The notes under the pieces were generated by a model, which was given only the letters and a program-made list of their open reading frames with translations, was not told the origin of the DNA and ran no database searches. DNA of 64,000 nucleotides from JBJTUH01 sp044346175 (lineage in GTDB: Bacteria; Cyanobacteriota; Vampirovibrionia; Vampirovibrionales; JAJTHC01), in the NCBI GenBank assembly GCA_044346175.1, contig JBIIZQ010000004.1:62001-126000 (forward strand). The letters are read 5' to 3'. The position numbers were made by a program, and so were the translations under genes. Below, one piece after another: positions 26,857 through 35,361 of the stretch (position 1 is its first letter; every line of letters begins with the position of its first letter).

Positions 26857-29496
26857 ATGACATTACTTTGGAATACCACTAAAAAAGTACAGCTCGCTGT
26901 GGCATTGTTTTCAGCTCTTGGGATTGCTACCCTTTTATCTTCAGGACAAAAAGCCTTGGCAGGGAATCAGCAGCTGATTCCAGAAGAGTGCGTGGCGGCC
27001 ATGACACACTATGACGAACCTTTGATGGGTGGAAGTAGTAGTACTGACCCTTGTGCCGCTTATTTGAAAAGCCCTAACTTTAACATTGCCTTCCCTACCA
27101 ATCAAGCAGACGTTGAGTTTTTGTTGAAACACATTGATTCCAACGGACCTGTGACGAATGATGATGAAAAAATGAAGCTTGCCAAGCAGATTTGGGCAAC
27201 CATGCCAGCCAATGCTCGCTTAGGGTATTACGTATTTGGACAATGGCTCAATAATATTGAAGAATCACCCGCTTTTAACATCCCTGCTGGCGGTAGTTAT
27301 GGAGACCCTCACTACACCCGCTTGATTGGCTTTAAGTACGATTCCAACGGTGGTGCAAATGGTGCCATTAGCAGAACCTATGAACACTTTGACGTACACA
27401 TGTACGACCCAGCCGATGGGACACCAGGGGGGGTGCTTGACCTTTATAGTCGCCCTGGGCTACAAATTAACCAACTTCAGTTAGATTGTAACCACCAATA
27501 CCGTTATGGGAACCCTTATGGTACAGGGTGGCAAGGGTATTACCCCTTTGATGTATCTTGGTACACTTGGAATGGTGCCAACGATGTTGCCATTAACTGT
27601 GGGTTTGCCTACGGGATTAGCATCAAAGAAAACACGACCAACGTGGTGCATAAGCTCTTTGTGGGTTCGTCCGCAAAAGACCCCGATGCGGCTACTTTGG
27701 CAACCGTAAAGTCTTACAGCGATATATTGACGAGCTATGCTGACCAATTTAAAGCGGCTAAAAATGCAACCATTAACGGTGTGAAACTTACCACCGCAGA
27801 AACCAATACGGACCCCGATGTTTTCCTAGGGTATGCGAAAGATAGAAAACTGAGTGGGCTTTGGAATCTGTTTGGGCAGTTAGTCCCCGTGCCTAACCAA
27901 GCCATTGGCTATAACATTTTTAGAGTGTTTGAGCAGGCTTCTAGTAAAATTACAGGGATTAACACAGGATTGTTCAATACCGATGAACGTTACCTGCTGT
28001 TTTACATCCTTGGGATTAAACCCACGCTGAAGTACTCTTCCAAAAGGGTTAAGATGTCTCCTATTGCTGTTCATCCTTCGCAAGTGAGTGGTGTACCAGC
28101 CTTAGTCACACCTGGTTATTTTGGAGCTAATTATACAGCGTATGATTCGGGAGCCCAGTTAGCGTATGACAAAGGCTACGATTATGTCCATCATGATGAC
28201 TTAATGAATAATCCTGACCCAATTAGTTTCTATCGAGGATGGGAAGTTTCTCTTGGTAAAGAGCCTTATGATCCAAACATATACCCCCAATGGGCAGGAA
28301 TGACACATGCACTTGGGCTTCCTGGAATATGTAGAGTTGGGGGTAAAGTAAGAGCTGGTATTTTACTCTTTAGAAATGACGTACTCAATGGTACTTTGCC
28401 CAAAACTGGTCCATTAACGATAATGTATCCAAATCATCCTAAATACTCCGATGCTTTTAATGAAATGAGGTACTTACTTGATAAGCCTAAAAACTTTGAA
28501 AGTGAGTTTAAGGACAATGACGTAAGCGTTACAATGGTGAATAACCATAAAAGCAACTGTGGGTACGACTATGTAAATCAAACCGATATTGCTGGTAATG
28601 ACATTAATAACCCTGTGAAGAAAACAGCGTTTTCATGGGAGGATGATGTTTACGGTGAAGGTGGTTCTCCTATCAATGGCGACTTAAACGCTGGTGGTGG
28701 TAAATACTACTACTATGAGGATGCCGCAGAAGCCTTGGGTGTCACCGAAGCACAAATTACAAGCTACTACATTCCCTTAGTGAAGAAAATACGGGATACC
28801 CATGCTGCCTTCCACAACTACTTGTTAGGGCTTAAGCTTGACCCGGAAACACGCTTGCTTCTGGATGGTAAGGACATTACCAACTCACCACAGAATGTCC
28901 CGATTAGCATCCCTGGAACAAGAGACGTCTACTATTGGAATAAAGCCAAGCAGTACTTGTACTATTTATCCAAAGATATCCAGTTTGTGGCGGTACGGGA
29001 AGGGCTGCAGGGGCTTTCTTGGGGCTTCACCTACACCTTCAAGGGTAATATGTTTGTGAATGGTGTGGCTGTAGGGGGCTTGTTAGGTTCTACGGTTGAC
29101 CTTGAGGTGGTTCGTCCTGGGGCTACGAAAACGGGCATGACTTCCTTTGTGACGGATGCGATGCTGAAACGCCGTCCTGAACTATGCGATACAGGTAGAG
29201 GACAATTCCAACCCTTGTGGAAAGCACGAGCCAATTATATGCCGGGACTTGTCGCACAAGGATTACCAGGAAATTGGTGGGCAGCAGAACCAGGCGCTCA
29301 AATGAGTGGATTACACCCCTATGGTAGCCCTGTAAGAAACTATGCGATTAGTGACTACGACGTATTCAAGTTGGACGATAAAGGGAGCCGCTTTAAACTC
29401 GGACACCCCTTCCCAACCTGTAACGGCTTCCTGCCACTTGACTACCAAGTACAGGTACTTACCAATCCTCAGTTAAAGTCCTACTTTAAATTATAA
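26857..29496 (+). CDS. large exported protein with GDPH (vWD-like) motif
   Basis: With the ATG at 26857 (AGGAG 10 bases upstream) the product is 879 residues. It begins with a clean signal peptide: WNTTKKVQLAVALFSALGI, then cleavage likely after QKALA. An upstream TTG at 26794 in the same frame has no such support. GGSYGDPHYTRLIGFKYD (GDPHY at about 149-153), followed by YEHFDVHMYDPADG, resembles the start of von Willebrand D-type domains. The rest is rich in aromatic residues, Asn and Gly, and contains paired cysteines. No enzyme motif is recognised. The middle, about 28,100-28,650, is visibly more AT-rich than its flanks. It is probably a secreted or surface protein. Confidence 0.65.
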   Translation: MTLLWNTTKKVQLAVALFSALGIATLLSSGQKALAGNQQLIPEECVAAMTHYDEPLMGGSSSTDPCAAYLKSPNFNIAFPTNQADVEFLLKHIDSNGPVTNDDEKMKLAKQIWATMPANARLGYYVFGQWLNNIEESPAFNIPAGGSYGDPHYTRLIGFKYDSNGGANGAISRTYEHFDVHMYDPADGTPGGVLDLYSRPGLQINQLQLDCNHQYRYGNPYGTGWQGYYPFDVSWYTWNGANDVAINCGFAYGISIKENTTNVVHKLFVGSSAKDPDAATLATVKSYSDILTSYADQFKAAKNATINGVKLTTAETNTDPDVFLGYAKDRKLSGLWNLFGQLVPVPNQAIGYNIFRVFEQASSKITGINTGLFNTDERYLLFYILGIKPTLKYSSKRVKMSPIAVHPSQVSGVPALVTPGYFGANYTAYDSGAQLAYDKGYDYVHHDDLMNNPDPISFYRGWEVSLGKEPYDPNIYPQWAGMTHALGLPGICRVGGKVRAGILLFRNDVLNGTLPKTGPLTIMYPNHPKYSDAFNEMRYLLDKPKNFESEFKDNDVSVTMVNNHKSNCGYDYVNQTDIAGNDINNPVKKTAFSWEDDVYGEGGSPINGDLNAGGGKYYYYEDAAEALGVTEAQITSYYIPLVKKIRDTHAAFHNYLLGLKLDPETRLLLDGKDITNSPQNVPISIPGTRDVYYWNKAKQYLYYLSKDIQFVAVREGLQGLSWGFTYTFKGNMFVNGVAVGGLLGSTVDLEVVRPGATKTGMTSFVTDAMLKRRPELCDTGRGQFQPLWKARANYMPGLVAQGLPGNWWAAEPGAQMSGLHPYGSPVRNYAISDYDVFKLDDKGSRFKLGHPFPTCNGFLPLDYQVQVLTNPQLKSYFKL

Positions 29497-29520
29497 GGTA
29501 GCCTTCACCTTAAAACGTCT

Positions 29521-29562
29521 CAAGCCCCGCAAGTTACAAATACTTGTGGGGCTTGGTCTTTT
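29521..29562 (+). terminator. intrinsic terminator of the 879-aa gene
   Basis: CAAGCCCCGCAAGT (29521-29534) and ACTTGTGGGGCTTG (29542-29555) pair over 14 bp with one G-U, then TCTTTTATT follows. It begins 25 bp after the stop codon. Confidence 0.88.
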
Positions 29563-30047
29563 ATTGCGATAGCTTTCCTGCCATACCAACTGCATCATGC
29601 AGGGTAATTGCTTGAATGGCTATAAAAGGCTTTATGGATTAAAATCATGAGGTGATTCTCACATAGGTCATCCTCTCTACCCATGGGGAGAGATAAGAGA
29701 GGGGGGGGATACGATTGTCCCTCTTGAGGAGCGTGTTTCTTTTAGGCTATGAGTGCGTATACAAGCGAGTATAAAATGAGGTAAGGGCTTTGCCTTGATA
29801 ACAGTGTATGAAGGGATGAAGTTTAAGCAGACTTTTTTAATCCCTTTCTTAAAAGTTCATAAAGCATTGGAGGTTGTGCGTGGGCTTTATGGTAGGCTTT
29901 GTTCAGGCAGGGTGGGTATTCTTTAAGTATAAACACCTTGTGGTACTACGGCTCTATCATGCTGTATGGCTTCTGTAGTTGTTTTTATAGTGCTTCAACC
30001 GTGCATGCTGTGATTGTCATAACCTCATTTTAAGGAGTGTAGACACG
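29563..30047. other. non-coding region upstream of the zinc peptidase gene
   Basis: This stretch holds repeat copy B (29597-29703), a run of eight G at 29701-29708, and then about 340 bp without an evident gene. The promoter of the downstream peptidase must lie here but is not clear. Confidence 0.4.
29597..29703. repeat. intergenic repeat element, copy B
   Basis: This is the second copy of the element at 23876-23976, in the same orientation on the plus strand. The conserved core is 29620-29653. The terminal hairpin is degenerate here (CCTCTCTACCC, ATG, then GGGAGAGA). Confidence 0.7.
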
Positions 30048-30785
30048 ATGTTTATGGGATTTGGTGGCATTGACCCTTTTCAGATTGGTCTCCTTGTGGC
30101 GGGGCTTGTACTTACATTGGCGCCTCAATGGTGGGTACAACGTACGGTGAGTCGTTTTAATGAGCAAAGTACCCAAAGACGACAAACAGGGGCCCAAGTC
30201 GCTGAAAGCATCCTGAGAGAAAATGGTGTATACCATGTCAAAGTGGAAGAGAGCAGTGGGTTTTTAAGCGACCATTACGACCCTTCTGCGAAGGCGGTGA
30301 GACTCTCCAGTGATAATTACCATGGTGCGTCAATCAGTGCCGTTGCCATTGCGGCCCATGAAGTGGGTCATGCCCTTCAGCATGCCCAAGGGTACTTTCC
30401 TGTTGTGGCTCGTGGGGCTTTATTTCCTGTCGTGAGTATCACGAGTATGGCGGGGCCTTGGTTGATTATGGGTGGCTTTTTACTCATGGCTGCCGCAAGT
30501 ATGAAGGGGCTTGGGTTGCTTGTGGCTTGGTTGGGGGTCATTTTTTATGGTGGAAGCACTTTGTTTCATCTTGTGACATTGCCGGTTGAAATCGACGCAA
30601 GTAGTCGTGCCGTGAAAATCCTTGAGACCAAGTATTATCTGACCTCAAGTGAAGTTTCGGGTGCAAAAAAAGTACTCATTGCAGCAGCGTTAACCTATAT
30701 GGCAGCAGCCCTATACTCCCTCATGGAGTTGGCTTACTATGTGATGCGTTTGTTGGCAGCGAACCAAAACCGTGAAGAAAGTTGA
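30048..30785 (+). CDS. membrane zinc metallopeptidase, YugP family
   Basis: This 245-residue protein has a first membrane helix at about residues 11-26, a short region and then the zinc motif HEVGH at 104-108 (IAAHEVGHALQHAQGY). Two further hydrophobic spans follow (LIMGGFLLMAAASMKGLGLL and the AWLGVIFYGGSTLFHLV region), with a last span near the C-terminus. PVEIDASSRAVKILE is also typical of the YugP/neutral zinc metallopeptidase family. The active site faces the cytoplasmic or membrane interface; substrates are unknown in the family. ATG at 30048 is preceded by AAGGAG at about 12 bases. It is a single gene, not in an obvious operon. Confidence 0.92.
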   Translation: MFMGFGGIDPFQIGLLVAGLVLTLAPQWWVQRTVSRFNEQSTQRRQTGAQVAESILRENGVYHVKVEESSGFLSDHYDPSAKAVRLSSDNYHGASISAVAIAAHEVGHALQHAQGYFPVVARGALFPVVSITSMAGPWLIMGGFLLMAAASMKGLGLLVAWLGVIFYGGSTLFHLVTLPVEIDASSRAVKILETKYYLTSSEVSGAKKVLIAAALTYMAAALYSLMELAYYVMRLLAANQNREES

Positions 30786-31058
30786 GGCACTCCCCCAGTG
30801 CACTGAAGGTTACTTCATGAATCTTCTTCCTGTCGGTTACACTACTGTTAAAATAGCCATAGTGTTTTACGGCTATGAATCAGTACTTCTTTATTAAAAG
30901 GTTAAAAAACCATAACATTAGATACGGTTACAATAAAAAGATGGATAGGAAGCTTGTTGCCCTATAGCTATCTTTGCGTACATTGGGTATGAATACGCAT
31001 TTAAAAGCCTGAACCCCTATTGGGTAGTGTGTCCTTTTTGGGTTTGGATGTGCCTGTG

Positions 31059-31997
31059 CTAGGGTTTTTGTCCACCCACAAAACGGAGGGTGTCGAGGTG
31101 GTCAGGGTGCATTTGGGTATGGATAAACCCTTGGGCTATCATGACAGTTTGGACGGTAGGTGCTTGGTGCGTACCTACTTCAAACCAGCACCAGCCTTCG
31201 GGCATAAGTAGCTGCCAAGCTTTTTGTGCTAAAGCACCGTACCAACTTGCACAGGATTGGTTTTCAGGAAGGAATAGTGCAAGTGGGGGTTCATGTTGAT
31301 GGACTTCTTGTGCAAGCTGAGGCATTTCCCAAGAGGCGATATAGGGTGGATTGCTCACGACAAGATAAATGGGTTTATCTGCTAGTGTTTGAGGATTTAA
31401 CTGTGTGGCATCGGCTTCCATCCAACCAATCGGGTAGGAAGGTGGCGGATGTAATAACGCATTCGCTTGTGCAACACGGCATGCCAAAGGGCTGATATCC
31501 ACCCCTATCCCTTGCCACTGAGGAAGGGCGTGGGCAAGTGTGAGGGTGATGCACCCTGAGCCACATCCAAGGTCTATAAAATGGCGAGGGGTATCGGTGG
31601 GTATAGGGGAGTGTGTTGCACGATGTGCCAAGGCAAGTTCACACAAAATTTCAGTTTCAGGCCGAGGGATAAGTACTTCAGGGGAAACCTTAAATCGTCG
31701 TCCTGCAAACCATGCCCAGCCCGTAAGATACTGTACAGGCGTACGATGGTGACAGCGCTCTGTAAGCCAGGTTTCAAGCGTCAGACGCAAATTTGAGTCA
31801 AGAGGCGTGTCAGGCATGGTAAGCCTTTGCATGCGGGAAATACCCAACCCCTCTTCCCAAAGATGGTTAGCTTCTGCATAAGCCTCTGAGGGGTCTTCTT
31901 CAAGAAGAGTGGCTAAGTAGTGTTGGGTTTCTTTGAAGGTGGTCTGCCAGGTATCCCCCTTGAGTAGGGGAGAAGCATGGTCTGAAAGCGGTCTCAT
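31059..31997 (-). CDS. prmC: peptide chain release factor N5-glutamine methyltransferase
   Basis: PrmC methylates the GGQ glutamine of release factors RF1 and RF2. The SAM-binding core reads HFIDLGCGSGCITLTLAHALP and GIGVDISPLACRVAQANA, and the catalytic VVSNPPYIA motif follows. Upstream, PVQYLTGWAWFAGRRFKVSPEVLIPRPETE matches the family's helical N-terminal domain and linker. Length (312) is slightly above typical. prfA, its usual neighbour, is absent. Confidence 0.94.
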   Translation of the reverse strand: MRPLSDHASPLLKGDTWQTTFKETQHYLATLLEEDPSEAYAEANHLWEEGLGISRMQRLTMPDTPLDSNLRLTLETWLTERCHHRTPVQYLTGWAWFAGRRFKVSPEVLIPRPETEILCELALAHRATHSPIPTDTPRHFIDLGCGSGCITLTLAHALPQWQGIGVDISPLACRVAQANALLHPPPSYPIGWMEADATQLNPQTLADKPIYLVVSNPPYIASWEMPQLAQEVHQHEPPLALFLPENQSCASWYGALAQKAWQLLMPEGWCWFEVGTHQAPTVQTVMIAQGFIHTQMHPDHLDTLRFVGGQKP

Positions 31998-32400
31998 GGT
32001 GAAAGCACTTGTAGGATGGTGGGTAGAGAGAGCGAGGGTGCTTAAAAGGGTTGCCTAGCGATGATTTTACTTTAACATGAAGCTTCCGTAAAAGCGTTCT
32101 ATAAATGATACAATGGTGTGCCATGGCGATGGTCATGCGGTGTGTAAGCGATGGTGTGGATGGCATGTCCCATGTTTTAAAAAGATGAGTTTTGAAAACA
32201 TGACTTGAAGCGTATTTTGGTTTGCTTTATAGTGTAGGTAGTCGCTTCATGCTGAAAGTACGCCTCAAAGCGTTGTTTCTGGAAGACATTGCCTCAAAAA
32301 TCGTAGCCTGTGCTGTCTCTTAAAAAACCACTTGAAGTTCCCGTTTTATGTGTCAACCTGACTTTGTTTAAACCCTAGTTTGAAAGGTGCTTCCATCATC
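31998..32400. other. 403-bp divergent region between prmC and rpmG
   Basis: This region contains a good plus-strand promoter for rpmG (32205-32233), leaving a long 5' UTR of roughly 160 bases. Nothing else coding is visible. Confidence 0.45.
32205..32233 (+). promoter_or_regulatory. sigma-70-type promoter for rpmG
   Basis: TTGAAG at 32205-32210 and TATAGT at 32228-32233 are separated by exactly 17 bp. This is the best promoter match seen in the window. The predicted transcript start near 32240 gives a leader of about 160 bases, long enough for regulation. Confidence 0.65.
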
Positions 32401-32565
32401 ATGGCTAAGAAGCAAGGACAACAAAAAATTAAATTAAAAAGTAGTGAGAGTGGTCATATGTACCACACCACGAAAAACACCAAAAAGCACCGTGAACGCT
32501 TAGTGCTTTCTAAGTACGACCCCCTTGTTCGTCGCAAGGTAGATTACAAAGAAGTCAAAAGCTAG
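32401..32565 (+). CDS. rpmG: 50S ribosomal protein L33
   Basis: This 54-residue protein reads MAKKQGQQKIKLKSSESG, then HMYHTTKNTKKHRERLVLSKYDP as in L33. It is the cysteine-free type: the CxxC pairs of zinc-binding L33 are replaced by SESG and DPLV. An in-frame upstream start at 32380 would add seven residues that do not match L33. The usual neighbours tRNA-Trp, secE and nusG are missing. Confidence 0.93.
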   Translation: MAKKQGQQKIKLKSSESGHMYHTTKNTKKHRERLVLSKYDPLVRRKVDYKEVKS

Positions 32566-32598
32566 ACACTAGCTTGCGTTTATACCCTTTTATTGCTC

Positions 32599-32680
32599 AA
32601 AGAACTCTTGCATGGAACGTTCCTGAGTTGTGTTTCAAAGTGTGAATTCACAACATATACGCTTGTAAGAGTTCTTTTGG
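32599..32680 (+). ncRNA. structured element after rpmG: branched terminator or small RNA
   Basis: An outer stem pairs 32599-32612 with 32664-32677 over 14 bp with one G-U, followed by TTT. Inside are GGAACGTTCC and a second stem GTTGTG...CACAAC, so a three-way junction can form. It may be an elaborate terminator for rpmG or a separate small RNA. The pairing is seen directly; the role is not. Confidence 0.45.
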
Positions 32681-32848
32681 GTTCATGGTTTATTGCCATG
32701 GCATGCTTCAAATATGATGCTTCAATATTTAAGGTACGCTTCAATCAATCTGCGACTCATACATGATAAAGTCTTTGTTTTTAATGGGGTGATGGCACCC
32801 TCCTCCTCCTTGATAATGCAACGTTAAGACTGAAGGGACTTACGAACC

Positions 32849-33250
32849 GTGACACAAGCTTCTGAAACCACCGCTGCAACCACACCTGCTGAAAAACCTA
32901 CGCCTGCTAAAGCACCAGAGGTACCCACGCCCCCCCCTTTCTCGGTGGATATCCTACAAGGGTCGACCTCAAAATTTACACGTAAGGGTTGGGACGTGTT
33001 TCAATCTATGAAAACCGACTTACAGGCCATTCAAGAAACCCTCGTACTATTTACTTTGGAAGCCCGTTCTCCTCAAGATGTGGGACCTCTCAAAGAGCTT
33101 TTGACTTCTGGCGAGGCATCATCAGAGGCTATTCAAAATTTGAGTCATCAAGGACATTACCTTTCAGGACGTACAACCCTTGCAGTGATTCAAACTTGGA
33201 TTCGCTCTTCCTTGATTCGACAGTGTGATTTAAAAAAATCCCCTGTGTAA
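32849..33250 (+). CDS. small uncharacterised protein, 133 aa
   Basis: The first 35 residues are Ala/Pro/Thr/Glu-rich and look like a disordered linker. Residues 36-133 are a compact helical domain (GWDVFQSMKTDLQAIQETLVLFTLE ... TLAVIQTWIRSSLI). It is not SecE despite following L33: it has no membrane span. The start is a GTG with AAGGGA about 13 bases upstream. I recognise no family. Confidence 0.5.
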   Translation: MTQASETTAATTPAEKPTPAKAPEVPTPPPFSVDILQGSTSKFTRKGWDVFQSMKTDLQAIQETLVLFTLEARSPQDVGPLKELLTSGEASSEAIQNLSHQGHYLSGRTTLAVIQTWIRSSLIRQCDLKKSPV

Positions 33251-33626
33251 TGATGCTTTAAAGTAGCGTGTTTCTGTCATAAGTTGGTCATTCACTGTGC
33301 GGGATGATGTCACAAGTATGGATGGGTGCATAGCGTCCTTAGATACCTTCCTATAAGCTTATCGATACCAATTTGTTACTTTTTGTAAACTTTGGTTTAT
33401 GATACTCTCTAGGGTCATCCTTCTCAGTGATGTTAAGTTTGTTAACGACTTGTTACATCTCAGGTTGATAGCGGGTGAAATGATTTGCCCTATCCTTTGG
33501 AATCAGGCACAATAGTAAGAAAGCCTACTTGAAGAAAGCCTCTTCCGTCGTGGTATGGTTCTTGTGTGTATCCCCTTTTTAGTTTGTCATCCTTTATCAA
33601 GTTAAGTAAGATAGGCATTTTCCCCT
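33251..33626. other. 376-bp upstream region of ftsZ
   Basis: This AT-rich region should hold the ftsZ promoter. TATGAT near 33399 is a plausible -10, but no -35 at proper spacing stands out. Small palindromes (TATAAGCTTAT, GTTAAC) are present. ftsA and ftsQ do not precede ftsZ. Confidence 0.35.
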
Positions 33627-35048
33627 ATGGAGTCCATGACACATTTTTCTGAGGGTCATCCTCACGATATGTTTGGCAGTATGAGCCTTCCTATTTCCAA
33701 TCCTAAGGCTACCATTAAGGTGATAGGGGTTGGTGGTGCAGGTGGTAATGCCGTAAACCGAATGATTGCGGATGGGATGACAGGTGTTGAGTTTTGGCTC
33801 ATGAACACGGATGCCCAAGTATTGGAAGCTGGACGGACGGAAAATCGTATTCAGTTAGGGAATAAAATTACCCGTGGCTTGGGTGCTGGGGGAAACCCTG
33901 CGATTGGTCAAAAAGCTGCTGAGGAAAGCCGTGATGATATCATGGTAGCCCTTGAAGATGCTGATATGGTCTTTATTACCGCTGGGATGGGCGGTGGTAC
34001 GGGTACAGGGGCGGCCGCTGTAGTCGCTGGTATTGCACGTGATTTGGGTGCTTTGACTGTTGCCGTGGTTACGAAACCTTTTATGTTTGAGGGGCGCCGT
34101 CGTCAACAACAGGCGAACCATGGTCTTGAAGCACTTCGTGAAGCTGTGGATACCCTGATTGTTATCCCTAACGATAAACTGCTCCAAGTGGTTGAGCGTC
34201 GAACCTCGATGAAAGAAGCTTTCCGTTTGGCGGATGATATCCTTTTCCGTGGGGTACAGGGCATTTCAGATATTATCACCGTGCCTGGGCTTATTAACGT
34301 GGACTTTGCTGATGTAAAGGCGGTTATGAGTCAATCGGGTTCTGCCATTATGGGTATTGGTCATGGCAGTGGGGAAGGTCGTGCCATTGAGGCTGCGATG
34401 ATGGCTGTCAATTCACCTCTACTTGAAACCTCTATTGAAGGTGCCAGTGGCGTTATTTTCAATGTCACGGGAGGTTCCGACCTTACCTTGCATGAAGTGA
34501 ACGAAGCTGCTGAAATTGTATACCAAGCTGTTGATAAAGATGCGAACATCATCTTTGGTTCGGTCATTGATGACAGAATGCAAGGGGAAATCAAAATCAC
34601 AGTGATTGCCACTGGGTTTGACATGCGTGGCGGACAAGGTGCAGGGTATCAGTCAGATGTGCTAGACAGCTACCGCCAAGGTTTGGGGACTACGCAAGGT
34701 ATTGATGCTGCTTTAACGACTGCCATTCCTACTGCCCATGCCTCAGCACCTGAAGCTGTACCAGCCATGGCGGGTAATGGCTTATTGGGGATGTCAGGTA
34801 TGGCTTTCCCTCAAGCGTCTCAGCAAGCTACGATGCAAGCAGGACTCCCTCAAGTTCAAGGAAACCAATTTTTCTCAGCTTCAGGGCAGCCCATGCCTCA
34901 AGGACAGTACCAGTTACCAACACCTCCTAATTTTGCAGACACTACATCGCAACATCCTGTAGGTGCCACTAATTCAGCAACTTCTATTCAGGAAGCTGCT
35001 CGTAAAATCCTTGATTTGCCTCATCTGTTGCGTTCGCACCAGAAATAA
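33627..35048 (+). CDS. ftsZ: cell division protein FtsZ
   Basis: FtsZ is the tubulin-like GTPase that builds the division ring. The GTP-binding N-domain starts IKVIGVGGAGGNAVNRMI. The tubulin signature GGGTGTG is at residues 122-128, and the T7 loop reads GLINVDFADVKAVM. After residue 340 there is a long Gln/Met/Pro/Ala-rich linker. The C-terminal peptide KILDLPHLLRSHQK provides the conserved partner-binding tail (core DLPHLLR). It is monocistronic here and ends in a clear terminator. Confidence 0.97.
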   Translation: MESMTHFSEGHPHDMFGSMSLPISNPKATIKVIGVGGAGGNAVNRMIADGMTGVEFWLMNTDAQVLEAGRTENRIQLGNKITRGLGAGGNPAIGQKAAEESRDDIMVALEDADMVFITAGMGGGTGTGAAAVVAGIARDLGALTVAVVTKPFMFEGRRRQQQANHGLEALREAVDTLIVIPNDKLLQVVERRTSMKEAFRLADDILFRGVQGISDIITVPGLINVDFADVKAVMSQSGSAIMGIGHGSGEGRAIEAAMMAVNSPLLETSIEGASGVIFNVTGGSDLTLHEVNEAAEIVYQAVDKDANIIFGSVIDDRMQGEIKITVIATGFDMRGGQGAGYQSDVLDSYRQGLGTTQGIDAALTTAIPTAHASAPEAVPAMAGNGLLGMSGMAFPQASQQATMQAGLPQVQGNQFFSASGQPMPQGQYQLPTPPNFADTTSQHPVGATNSATSIQEAARKILDLPHLLRSHQK

Positions 35049-35114
35049 GATGGTCTCAAAATAGAACGTTTTCCCTGCTACGCCTTGTCGTAACTTGGAG
35101 CTAAAACACCCTTG

Positions 35115-35147
35115 AAATCCTAGAAGATAAACCTCTTCTAGGATTTT
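35115..35147 (+). terminator. terminator of ftsZ
   Basis: Arms 35115-35127 and 35134-35146 are perfect 13-bp inverted copies with a six-base loop, ending in TTTTAG. It lies 66 bp after the ftsZ stop. Confidence 0.8.
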
Positions 35148-35361
35148 AGTATGTATGCCTTTCAAAGAAGAGAGACGACCTGCCGTTAAGTTTGGCTCAT
35201 TTATGCCGAATACCTATCGTAAGTATATGTCTATAAAGGGGCAGACTTAACGAGGGTCATGCTGACGTGTTGCCTAGAAGCCCCCTCTCCCTGCGGTGAG
35301 TTGTCATGTTCATGTGTGGCGTGTGTAAAAATGCGAATTGGGTGTTAAGGAAAAGAGCCTG

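Noticed and set aside
29701..29708. Eight-G homopolymer as a phase-variable tract
   Set aside because: It lies in non-coding DNA within the degenerate end of repeat copy B, with no promoter spacing or reading frame that it could switch.
32566..32848. tRNA-Trp expected between rpmG and secE
   Set aside because: No cloverleaf or TTCGA arm is present, and the next gene is not SecE. The hairpin there has a 14-bp stem unlike a tRNA.
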